Shown: positions 1 through 5,412, counted from the first letter of the stretch. The stretch is DNA of 5,663 nt from Acidobacteriota bacterium (GCA_020200195.1 JAIVJE010000434.1:1-5663); one strand, 5' to 3'. The notes: generated from the sequence alone by a model not told the origin. Program-made: numbers and translations.

Positions 1-1242
1 GCAAGGCCACGACCACGGATTCTCTTTCTCGCAGAGGGAATCACGATGACGCATTTCGCGCGCCCGGCGGCGCTGGCGCAGGCACTGGATCCGGCCGAAT
101 GGGACGTCTACTTCTGGACGCCGAAACGATTGCATCCTTTCTTCTCTGGGAGCGTGGCTCGGCTGGGCGACCTGGCGACCATAGACCCGACCGCGTTCCT
201 CAATTCTCTGGCCCAGGGCACCGTTTCGTACTCAAAGGAAGCGCTTCATAAGTACGTACGAGATGACCTGGCGATTTTCGAAGCAATCCAACCCGATCTC
301 GTCATAGGCGACTACCGCCTCTCGCTCTGCATCAGCGCACCCGTTGCCAGACTCCGGTTTGCATCCATCTTCAATGCGCAGTGGAGTCCCTATCGGAAGC
401 AGCCGGCGATCATTCCGGAACTTCCGATCACTCGGTGGCTCTCCCCCCGACTACTGAATCGGGTGTATGCCGGGTTGAGACCGATCTTTTACGCGGTCCA
501 TGCCAAGCCGGTGAACGATACCCGCCGGGCTTTCGGGCTACCTCGACTGTCACGCGATCTGCGGGACGTCTACACGGCAGGAGACCTGGTGCTCTACCCG
601 GACGTCCCGGAATTTGTGCCGGTGGCGGAGGCCCCCTCACACCACCATTTCATCGGTCCCTGTGCCTGGTCGGCGGCGGCCCGGAAGCCCGACTGGTGGG
701 GTGAGGTCATGTCGTCCTCAAATCCCAGGGTTTTCGTGAGTCTTGGCAGCTCGGGTCCCATCAAAGCGCTGCCGGCGGTGCTCGAAGCCCTTTCGCAGTT
801 GCCGGTGACAGTCATTCTGGCGACCTCCGGCCGCATTGTCGGCCCGACGCATCCCAGCGTCTACGTGTGGAATCTCCTCCCGTATGAGGAAACTGCCAGC
901 CACGTCGCCGCGGTCGTCTCGCACGGCGGTACCGGAGCCGTCTATCCGGCGCTGAGTGCCGGGACCCCTATCCTCGCGATCCCCAGCAATATCGATATGC
1001 ACTTGTCGTCGGCGCTCCTTGAAGAGAGCGGCGCAGGTCTCCAGCTCAGAGTCGAGCACGCGTCACCCGAACGACTGCGGAACCGACTGGGCCGGCTGTT
1101 GTCGGAGGGTCGATTCAAAGACTCGGCAGGGACGTGGAGGACCACCCTCGCGCACTACGACACGAAGGTGCTCTTTCCGAATCTCCTGAGGCAGTGGTTC
1201 GCCAGCCAGAGACTCATTTCTTTCCCACGGGTGGGAGCTTGA
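1..1242 (+). CDS. GT-B fold glycosyltransferase, family-1-like (MGT/UGT type), 5'-truncated by the window
   Basis: It probably transfers a sugar from a nucleotide-sugar donor to a small-molecule or lipid acceptor in the cytoplasm. The reading frame is open from base 1. The residues before the first ATG (position 46) read RILFLAEGITMTHFARP, which is the typical first beta-strand and loop of the GT-B N-terminal domain. The gene therefore starts upstream, and the ATG at 46 is an internal Met. Numbering from base 1 (413 residues seen), His18 in the MTHFARP loop sits where family 1 enzymes keep their catalytic base. VFVSLGSSG at 244-252 opens the C-terminal donor domain. HGGTGA at 308-313, followed by ALSAGTPILAIP, is the donor-binding signature. 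Only a few N-terminal residues are missing, and the C-terminus looks complete. No transmembrane segment is apparent. Donor and acceptor cannot be told from sequence. It lies upstream of the PEP-CTERM gene on the same strand, but 251 bp and a separate candidate promoter make a shared transcript unlikely. Confidence 0.9.
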   Translation, partial: ARPRPRILFLAEGITMTHFARPAALAQALDPAEWDVYFWTPKRLHPFFSGSVARLGDLATIDPTAFLNSLAQGTVSYSKEALHKYVRDDLAIFEAIQPDLVIGDYRLSLCISAPVARLRFASIFNAQWSPYRKQPAIIPELPITRWLSPRLLNRVYAGLRPIFYAVHAKPVNDTRRAFGLPRLSRDLRDVYTAGDLVLYPDVPEFVPVAEAPSHHHFIGPCAWSAAARKPDWWGEVMSSSNPRVFVSLGSSGPIKALPAVLEALSQLPVTVILATSGRIVGPTHPSVYVWNLLPYEETASHVAAVVSHGGTGAVYPALSAGTPILAIPSNIDMHLSSALLEESGAGLQLRVEHASPERLRNRLGRLLSEGRFKDSAGTWRTTLAHYDTKVLFPNLLRQWFASQRLISFPRVGA

Positions 1243-1288
1243 TTCTCCTTATTTCCTCCTCGGTTACCCGCTATTCTCCAGGTCATGA

Positions 1289-1309
1289 CTTTCGTCAACC
1301 CAACGAAGG
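1289..1309. repeat. Short inverted repeat, candidate activator site
   Basis: TTCGT at 1291-1295 and ACGAA at 1303-1307 form a perfect 5-bp dyad with a 7-bp spacer, and a T-G and a C-G pair extend it by two outer positions. It lies about 110-130 bp upstream of the candidate -24 element of the PEP-CTERM gene, where sigma-54 activators often bind. I do not see the same dyad upstream of the other sigma-54 promoter in this window. A dyad this short can easily arise by chance. Confidence 0.25.
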
Positions 1310-1350
1310 ACTTAATTACGCCAGTACGGCGGTGTCTACGTTACCCGTAT

Positions 1351-1377
1351 GCACGCAAGATCTTATTTTACATAGCG
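1351..1377 (+). promoter_or_regulatory. Two sequence words shared with the upstream region of the acyltransferase operon
   Basis: GCACGCAAG (1351-1359) and TTACATAGCG (1368-1377) both recur exactly on the minus strand upstream of the convergent operon, at 4934-4926 and 5013-5004 respectively. Here they lie about 40-70 bp upstream of the candidate -24 element. Both copies of each word face the same way relative to the downstream gene, but the order and spacing of the two words differ between the regions. A common regulator is an inference. The 10-mer match is less likely to be chance than the 9-mer. Confidence 0.35.
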
Positions 1378-1418
1378 TTATCGAACACCGCTGAAACCAT
1401 TCTCACGGCAGACTCCAC

Positions 1419-1434
1419 TGGCATGTCACGTGCG
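1419..1434 (+). promoter_or_regulatory. Candidate sigma-54 (-24/-12) promoter of the PEP-CTERM gene
   Basis: TGGCATG at 1419-1425, four bases, then GTGC at 1430-1433 follow the sigma-54 layout TGGCACG-N4-TTGCW. The invariant GG (1420-1421) and GC (1432-1433) have the required 10-bp spacing. Nine of the twelve informative positions match; the misses are one base in the -24 box and two in the -12 box. The predicted transcript start near 1445 gives a leader of about 50 nt before the ATG at 1494, which is plausible. PEP-CTERM genes are known sigma-54 targets in some bacteria, which raises the prior. Confidence 0.5.
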
Positions 1435-1483
1435 TACTGACCAGCGACGAAAGCTCAATGTCGCGTTTCGGCGCCAAGGAAAC

Positions 1484-1489
1484 GAGGAG
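1484..1489 (+). promoter_or_regulatory. Ribosome binding site that sets the PEP-CTERM start
   Basis: GAGGAG ends four bases before the ATG at 1494, or six bases if GAGG alone is taken as the core. The in-frame ATG at 1458 has only a weak purine run in front of it and would put twelve extra polar residues ahead of the signal peptide. The 1494 start is therefore preferred. Confidence 0.7.
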
Positions 1490-1493
1490 TCTC

Positions 1494-2231
1494 ATGAAGT
1501 CGAAGTCCACAATATCGGTGATATGCGGGTTGCTGATGATCTTCGGCGTGGCGGCCTCCGCCAGCGCGACACCGATCGTCGGGACACTGAGCATCACAGG
1601 CAGCGTTCAGGTTTCGGCGACGACCATCGACTGGGAACCGTTCGGAGGCCCGGAGGGCACCATATTCCTGGGTGTCCCCGGAACCGGTTACTTCGCCGAT
1701 ATCTGGAAGCCAGTCTCCGGCGTCAATCAGGCCGACGCACTGGATCTGTCCGCCGGGACGGTTCTGCCCCTGCCGAACTTTTTGAACGATTTCGACACGC
1801 CGTTCGCCAAGTACGACGATTTGAGCTTTACGCTGACCCAGGTGATCGTACCGGGGCTTCCGGTCTGCAACGGCTCCGAAGCGGTTGGGCAGTCTTGCGT
1901 GGCCTTCGTGGGTTCCCCGCTCATTCTGACGAGAACCACCACCGGCACCTCTGTGGAATTTGACGTGCTCGGCAACTTCCTCGATCCGACTGAAGGAGCT
2001 GATAGCGGCCTCTTCCTGGCGAGCGGCGTCTACAGCGCGCAGGTTTCCGGGATGACGCCGAACGACCTTCGACTCGCCCTGACAGGCGCTAACACCGGCC
2101 AGTTCGTGCAGGCCACCTATTCTGCGACGTTCACCGCAGTGCCCGAGCCGATGTCGCTGACTCTGCTCGGCACCGGACTCGCTGGTATTGCGTTGCGGGC
2201 TCGCCGGCGCCGTCAGGCCTCGTCGCAGTAG
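1494..2231 (+). CDS. Secreted PEP-CTERM sorting-domain protein
   Basis: This 245-aa protein is probably exported by Sec and processed at the membrane by an exosortase, ending up at the cell surface or in the exopolysaccharide matrix. Residues 1-25 form a signal peptide: basic MKSK, a hydrophobic core, and likely cleavage after ASA. The middle (about 27-212) is rich in Gly, Thr and Ser and probably beta-stranded, with a TTIDW motif at 43-47 and FTLTQVIVPG at 112-121. It has two cysteines, C125 and C135, that could form a disulfide. The C-terminus is a textbook PEP-CTERM tail: VPEP at 216-219, a hydrophobic segment at about 221-234, and a basic end RARRRR at 235-240. The general pattern matches a widespread group of PEP-CTERM proteins of about 250 aa with no assigned biochemical role. 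No exosortase gene lies in the window. The gene appears monocistronic, with a candidate sigma-54 promoter in front and a strong terminator behind. Confidence 0.93.
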   Translation: MKSKSTISVICGLLMIFGVAASASATPIVGTLSITGSVQVSATTIDWEPFGGPEGTIFLGVPGTGYFADIWKPVSGVNQADALDLSAGTVLPLPNFLNDFDTPFAKYDDLSFTLTQVIVPGLPVCNGSEAVGQSCVAFVGSPLILTRTTTGTSVEFDVLGNFLDPTEGADSGLFLASGVYSAQVSGMTPNDLRLALTGANTGQFVQATYSATFTAVPEPMSLTLLGTGLAGIALRARRRRQASSQ

Positions 2232-2252
2232 TACAACAAAGGCGTTCACACG

Positions 2253-2286
2253 AGGGCGGCATCCGCAGCGCGGGTGCCGCCCTTTT
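2253..2286 (+). terminator. Strong intrinsic terminator after the PEP-CTERM gene
   Basis: Bases 2254-2266 pair with 2270-2282 in a 13-bp GC-rich stem with one G-T pair and a 3-nt AGC loop. An A-T pair at 2253/2283 can extend it. TTTT at 2283-2286 follows on the plus strand. It starts about 22 bp after the PEP-CTERM stop. The convergent oxidase gene ends at 2292. Read on the minus strand the stem has no U-tract after it, so it fits plus-strand termination best, although the hairpin may also shield the 3' end of the operon mRNA. Confidence 0.88.
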
Positions 2287-2291
2287 GGCGT

Positions 2292-3941
2292 TTAGCGGAC
2301 GGTCGGCACGACGGCGGGCGGAATGTGAGCGTCCTGGCCCGCGCGCGCAGGCTCGTAACGTCCAGGCGCCAGGATTCCGTTCGGATCGAGCGCGGACTTG
2401 ATGGCTTCCAGCGCTCGGGCGTAACTGGCGTCTCCAGTCATGTAGCCCATTGAACTCACATTCAGGCGGTAGGGGGGATACCCACGCTCGACGAGCACCT
2501 CCATCAGGGCGCGGTAGCACTCGCCAGCCCGCTCGTCCTCGCCGGGGGCGCTACGGTCGTAGCTGATCGTGATTACACAGATGGCGCTTCGTTCGGTCGC
2601 GAGCGACACCGTCATCTGCGGCTCGAAGCCATGCTCCAGCAGAAGGTTCGTCACAACATTCGTCAGGTTGGTGACGTCGGCGCCCGTGTTGGGAAGCACG
2701 GGACTGCACCACAGCAGGCCGCAGCCGTCCCGATCGGGATCCATGTCGTCCGGGATCTCCGTCTTTTTTCGCCAGTAGACGCTTTTCAGCGCTGACTCCG
2801 TCGGCACGCCTTTCAGAAGTCCATAGACCGGCGCGATGAGCTTGAGCGTCCGGCTGACGTCCCATCCGCTCAGCACCCGGAACGGCCTGGCGAACCGTTG
2901 CATGACCTTCAGCAGGCGGTCGTCGACAAACTGTAATCGATCGACTTTTCCGCGGAGGGCGCGACGAAGCTGCGCCCTAGCTTCGCGGACCTGTGCTCGC
3001 GTTCCGTACAGCCCGCCCGACCCGTTCCATGCTCCGATGCTCAGGGTCCGGCGCAGTCTCGCCATGGCCGCCTGATCGAGTGGAGTCCGGCCGTGCATGT
3101 CGGCCCACGGGAACTGACTCGTGGCCGCGAGTACTTTGTAGTCGTTGCCGATGTGAATCACGCTGCGGAGTGTGCCGTTCAGTCGCAGCGGGCGCAGCGC
3201 GTCGACGATGGCACCGAGCCCTTGTTCTTCGTTGCTTACGAAGAAGAAGGCCTGGAAGCATTCGGGTTCCGGCATCAGCCACACGCTCATGCGCGTGACG
3301 ATGCCGAGGTTCGACTGCGAGAGCAGACCGTCCAACGACGGACCAAGACCCCAGCGACCCAGCGCTCCGGCCCGGGTTGCCGCGAAGCGGCCGAAGCCTG
3401 TCCGCACACAGTCGCCTGTCGGCAGCACCACTTCGAGTGCGCACGCGTTGCCGCAGTGGTCGCCCATCGGCGTGTGCCCGAAACCCCTCTCGAGCGTGTT
3501 ACCCACGACGCTGCACTCGGGGCTGGCACCGGTCGCATCCATCCAGAGGCGAGAGTTACGCTGGCGCAGGAATTCCTGGAGCTGTCGCTGTGTGACACCC
3601 GGCTCGATGGTGACGTACGCGAGCTCTTCATCGAGCTCCAGAATCCGATTGAGACGGGCGAGATCGATTAGCACGCCATCCTCGACCGGGACGCGCGACC
3701 CATACCCCCAGTTCCTGCCGCTGCTGACTGGATAGATCGGTACTCGGCAGCGGTTGGCGATCTGAACGCACTGTTGAACGTCTTCGCGATTGGCGGGGCG
3801 GAGAATCGCCTGGACCTGTCCGCGCGTCGCGAACGTCGCGGTGCTGGCGGCCCGGAGGGCGCCGGACTCGCGTACAACGTGCATGGCGCCCAGGAGCGCC
3901 TCCCACTCACTGAGCGCGCGGGCCAGGCCGGGTCCGTCCAC
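2292..3941 (-). CDS. FAD-dependent oxidase/dehydrogenase of the VAO/PCMH family (4-cresol dehydrogenase-like)
   Basis: This 549-aa flavoprotein is predicted to oxidise a small, probably para-phenolic substrate. The FAD domain (about 38-225) carries PVSSGRNWGYGS at 71-82, VGNTLERGFGHTPMGDH at 146-162 and NLGIVTRMSVWLMP at 211-224, all hallmarks of the family. The cap domain follows, with WCSPV at 411-415, and the protein closes with LDPNGILAPGRY at 518-529 plus a 20-residue tail. Y491-R492 line up with Tyr503-Arg504 of vanillyl-alcohol oxidase, and Y80 probably with Tyr108; these residues bind the phenolate. At the position of VAO His422, which carries the covalent flavin, I place Leu409, so FAD is probably held non-covalently. 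No signal peptide is seen, so the enzyme is likely cytoplasmic. The start is GTG (3939-3941). A stop at 3996-3998 with no ATG, GTG or TTG start between leaves no better upstream choice. The gene sits 5 bp behind the acyltransferase-like gene. The exact substrate is unknown. Confidence 0.9.
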   Translation of the reverse strand: MDGPGLARALSEWEALLGAMHVVRESGALRAASTATFATRGQVQAILRPANREDVQQCVQIANRCRVPIYPVSSGRNWGYGSRVPVEDGVLIDLARLNRILELDEELAYVTIEPGVTQRQLQEFLRQRNSRLWMDATGASPECSVVGNTLERGFGHTPMGDHCGNACALEVVLPTGDCVRTGFGRFAATRAGALGRWGLGPSLDGLLSQSNLGIVTRMSVWLMPEPECFQAFFFVSNEEQGLGAIVDALRPLRLNGTLRSVIHIGNDYKVLAATSQFPWADMHGRTPLDQAAMARLRRTLSIGAWNGSGGLYGTRAQVREARAQLRRALRGKVDRLQFVDDRLLKVMQRFARPFRVLSGWDVSRTLKLIAPVYGLLKGVPTESALKSVYWRKKTEIPDDMDPDRDGCGLLWCSPVLPNTGADVTNLTNVVTNLLLEHGFEPQMTVSLATERSAICVITISYDRSAPGEDERAGECYRALMEVLVERGYPPYRLNVSSMGYMTGDASYARALEAIKSALDPNGILAPGRYEPARAGQDAHIPPAVVPTVR

Positions 3942-3949
3942 GCCTCTTA
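3939..3949 (-). promoter_or_regulatory. Stop/RBS/start junction suggesting translational coupling
   Basis: Read on the minus strand, the sequence is TAAGAGGCGTG: the TAA stop of the acyltransferase-like gene runs directly into GAGG, then one base, then the GTG start of the oxidase. The Shine-Dalgarno spacing is unusually tight and the start codon is not ATG. Terminating ribosomes probably re-initiate here, which would tie oxidase output to translation of the first gene. Confidence 0.55.
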
Positions 3950-4732
3950 CGCTTTCGTCGACCGGCCGAGGCCGCTGTTCATACCACGTGCAATATCAGG
4001 CAGCGAATTGCGGTTGGGCGTCCGAGGAGGCGAAGTACGCATATGCGGCGGGCGGAGCAGTTCCATCTCGCACTTGTACTTGGGGTCGTAGTACGACGGC
4101 AGGTGCAAACCGTCAACCTCGAGGTGCGAGCCGCCCAGCCGTCGGAGAATAGACGACGAGGAGTGCCGGATGGTGGCGGTCGTGATGCCGAGGGCGCCGC
4201 CAAGAACGCGACCGAGGCTGTACGCCGCAAGTGCCAGAAGTAATCCCTCCGAGGTACACCGGCTCCGCGGCGAGACCGCCCAGCCACCTACTTCGGCGTA
4301 ATGCAGGCGATCGCGGCGCGCACGCGCCAGCTCGGATTCTACGGCGTGCCGTAACCTGCCGCGCCAGTCATCGTGTCGAACGAGCGGACAGTTCCGAACC
4401 CTGAGCTGCTCGACCGATGTCGTGTTGTCGTGCTCCAGATACCACACGCACGAACTGACACGGCGGTACTTGTCCAACATCAAGAGGTGCCAGCTTTTCT
4501 TGTCTTCCGGCGTCTGATGCGATCCATCAGCCAACAGGTGCTCGCTCGGCACCGCGCCATCCTGCAGGTAGATGCTCCCGCGCAGCCGCTGCATTTCCGC
4601 GATGAGTTCATTGTGTCGGCGCGAATCGACGACGGCGTTCTTGAAGTCCCCAGGGACGGAACTCTCCGGCGGGGGGAGCAACACGAGCCGCTCCTCGGCA
4701 GCCGCGATGTTCCTCTCGATCAATTTGAGCAT
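3947..4732 (-). CDS. GNAT-fold acyltransferase-like protein, possibly N-acyl amino acid synthase (FeeM)-like
   Basis: This 261-aa soluble protein has no signal peptide. I recognise the layout of the GNAT/acyl-homoserine-lactone-synthase/FeeM fold rather than a named family. An N-terminal helix region carries RHNELIAEMQRLRGSIYLQDG (residues 39-59). A segment WHLLMLDKYRRVSSCVWYLE (81-100) matches the HLL..D..G.V.G..R strand pair of that fold. AEVGGWAVSPRSR (146-158) is the central strand entering the acyl-CoA/ACP binding loop. A helix (about 162-178) and TATIRHSSSSILRRLGG (185-201) follow, then SYYDPKYKCEMELLR (213-227). FeeM-type enzymes join a long-chain fatty acyl group to an amino acid such as tyrosine, and such synthases have been linked to PEP-CTERM/exosortase systems; activity here is inferred. 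The start is the ATG at 4730-4732, which has GGAGAGG in front; an in-frame TTG at 4748-4750 is an alternative. It is the first gene of an operon with the flavin oxidase and probably supplies that enzyme's substrate. Confidence 0.62.
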   Translation of the reverse strand: MLKLIERNIAAAEERLVLLPPPESSVPGDFKNAVVDSRRHNELIAEMQRLRGSIYLQDGAVPSEHLLADGSHQTPEDKKSWHLLMLDKYRRVSSCVWYLEHDNTTSVEQLRVRNCPLVRHDDWRGRLRHAVESELARARRDRLHYAEVGGWAVSPRSRCTSEGLLLALAAYSLGRVLGGALGITTATIRHSSSSILRRLGGSHLEVDGLHLPSYYDPKYKCEMELLRPPHMRTSPPRTPNRNSLPDIARGMNSGLGRSTKA

Positions 4733-4735
4733 AGA

Positions 4736-4742
4736 CCTCTCC
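4736..4742 (-). promoter_or_regulatory. Ribosome binding site that sets the acyltransferase-like start
   Basis: GGAGAGG on the minus strand lies three bases before the ATG at 4732, with its GGAG core six bases away. This supports the ATG over the in-frame TTG six codons upstream, which would place this purine run inside the coding sequence. Confidence 0.7.
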
Positions 4743-4809
4743 GCGAACAACGGCCCTGGGCAGGCGGCGCGCTGAACGGTGCTTATGGCAGTAAAAAGTT
4801 GGGGAACCG

Positions 4810-4824
4810 GCTGGCCACGCCAGC
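4810..4824. repeat. Perfect 6-bp inverted repeat over the -12 box and predicted transcript start
   Basis: GCTGGC at 4810-4815 and GCCAGC at 4819-4824 are perfect inverted copies around CAC. The right arm overlaps the -12 element of the sigma-54 promoter, and the left arm covers the predicted start site near 4811. It could be an operator or a hairpin at the very 5' end of the mRNA. A chance dyad in GC-rich DNA is also possible. Confidence 0.35.
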
Positions 4825-4837
4825 AAGGGCCGTGCCG
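4822..4837 (-). promoter_or_regulatory. Near-consensus sigma-54 (-24/-12) promoter of the acyltransferase-oxidase operon
   Basis: On the minus strand CGGCACG (4837-4831), four bases (GCCC) and TTGCT (4826-4822) match TGGCACG-N4-TTGCW at every informative position except the first. The essential GG (4836-4835) and GC (4824-4823) have the exact 10-bp spacing. The predicted transcript start is near 4811, giving a leader of about 80 nt before the ATG at 4732. It lies in non-coding DNA in the right direction for the operon. Sigma-54 promoters need an ATP-driven enhancer-binding activator, so this operon is probably off until a specific signal arrives. Confidence 0.8.
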
Positions 4838-4925
4838 TCGCTCGGACTTGTCTGTCGGAGATTCCGGTCGCGACGCGCATCCGCCGAAATTGCACCAACA
4901 GCGCGATCTCTGTGCTGATGAAAGG

Positions 4926-4934
4926 CTTGCGTGC
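4926..4934 (-). promoter_or_regulatory. Shared word GCACGCAAG, second copy
   Basis: On the minus strand this 9-mer is identical to 1351-1359 upstream of the PEP-CTERM gene. It lies about 90 bp upstream of the -24 box of the operon promoter, in the range used by sigma-54 activators. On its own a 9-base match is weak evidence. Confidence 0.25.
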
Positions 4935-5003
4935 GCGAAGACATAACAGCGGCGACCGACAGTGGTTCACGCGTTCGGGAACCAGGCGCCGTGCGAACGT
5001 CCT

Positions 5004-5013
5004 CGCTATGTAA
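5004..5013 (-). promoter_or_regulatory. Shared word TTACATAGCG, second copy
   Basis: On the minus strand this 10-mer is identical to 1368-1377 upstream of the PEP-CTERM gene. It lies about 170 bp upstream of the -24 box of the operon promoter. Its AT-rich character stands out from the surrounding GC-rich DNA. It is a candidate half-site for a shared enhancer-binding protein; the binding protein is not known. Confidence 0.35.
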
Positions 5014-5061
5014 TTCTTTCTAAGGGACGAATACTACTGCGGCCCGCATCCGATTGGGAAC

Positions 5062-5078
5062 TTTTTTCTGGTGTTTTT
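5062..5078. promoter_or_regulatory. Two phased A/T-tracts, possible intrinsic bend
   Basis: T6 at 5062-5067 and T5 at 5074-5078 have centres about 11-12 bp apart, close to one helical turn, which favours DNA curvature. They sit about 230 bp upstream of the sigma-54 promoter. Bending between enhancer and promoter often helps sigma-54 activation. Two tracts are a minimal signal. Confidence 0.3.
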
Positions 5079-5412
5079 GAAGGCTGCTCCGGCATTCGAG
5101 GCAGGAATCTCAGCGTCGCGAAACCGGCGGTTAGACGGGCTAAAACGCAGAATATGGGTGACTTGCCCGTGAAGGCCCCCGGTCGGCAGAGACGAAAACG
5201 CATCACGATCCGATCTGCGATCCTCAAACGCCAGGAAGCAATCGAAGTCCCTCGAGGCACCTGAAAGCGGCAGGAGGTTCTGAGGGACGGATCCTCGTCG
5301 GGTAGGAATTACACCGAAATCAACGTCAACGTATCGTCACCGCGCACTTCCGACCTTCCCCGAGCGTTCCGAATGTGGCTGCGCGATTTTTTTGCGCGAG
5401 ACGGTGCGAACG

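Larger units (their letters stand above)
4843..5412. other. Long intergenic region without a convincing gene; probable upstream control region
   Basis: Neither strand carries a frame here with recognisable protein features. The two longest frames (4962-5264 plus, 5006-5260 minus) overlap each other, begin without good ribosome binding sites and look like random, Arg-rich sequence. The stretch is more AT-rich in parts than its neighbours, with T-runs at 5062-5067, 5074-5078 and 5387-5393. It lies upstream of the sigma-54 promoter at 4822-4837 and is long enough to hold enhancer sites. It also contains the two words shared with the PEP-CTERM upstream region. No tRNA, rRNA or riboswitch was recognised. 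Confidence 0.6.

Noticed and set aside
1231..1257. Weak hairpin (GGAG/CTCC) with T-rich tail after the glycosyltransferase as a terminator
   Set aside because: Only four base pairs with a long loop and an interrupted T run; too weak to call.
1263..1347. Direct repeat GTTACCCG at 1263-1270 and 1340-1347
   Set aside because: Eight bases within a short AT/GC-mixed region can repeat by chance, and no copy was seen at the other sigma-54 promoter.
1458..1493. Upstream ATG giving a 257-aa PEP-CTERM protein
   Set aside because: Weak ribosome binding site and an unusual 12-residue extension before the signal peptide. The ATG at 1494 has GAGGAG at good spacing.
1455..2249. Long open frame on the minus strand opposite the PEP-CTERM gene
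   Set aside because: It mirrors a gene with clear signal peptide and PEP-CTERM tail. Its translation is Arg/Gly-rich with no recognisable motif, as expected of an antisense shadow in GC-rich DNA.
3947..4050. Possible frameshift near the C-terminus of the acyltransferase-like gene
   Set aside because: The segment after MELLR looks less patterned, but neither other frame gives a better continuation, and the in-frame TPN...LPDIARGM stretch plausibly continues the family's usual end.
4733..4750. In-frame TTG start for the acyltransferase-like gene
   Set aside because: The downstream ATG has a clear GGAGAGG in front, which this alternative would bury in coding sequence.
5006..5260. 84-residue minus-strand frame in the intergenic region
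   Set aside because: No Shine-Dalgarno, no domain-like pattern, and overlap with an opposing frame of similar quality.
4962..5264. 100-residue plus-strand frame in the intergenic region
   Set aside because: GTG start without a good ribosome binding site, no recognisable motif, and an equally open frame on the other strand over the same bases.
5381..5399. GCGCGA copies flanking a T7 run near the end of the receiver-domain gene as a terminator
   Set aside because: The copies are direct repeats and give only a 4-bp self-complementary stem. The T-run would read as A on the minus-strand transcript.
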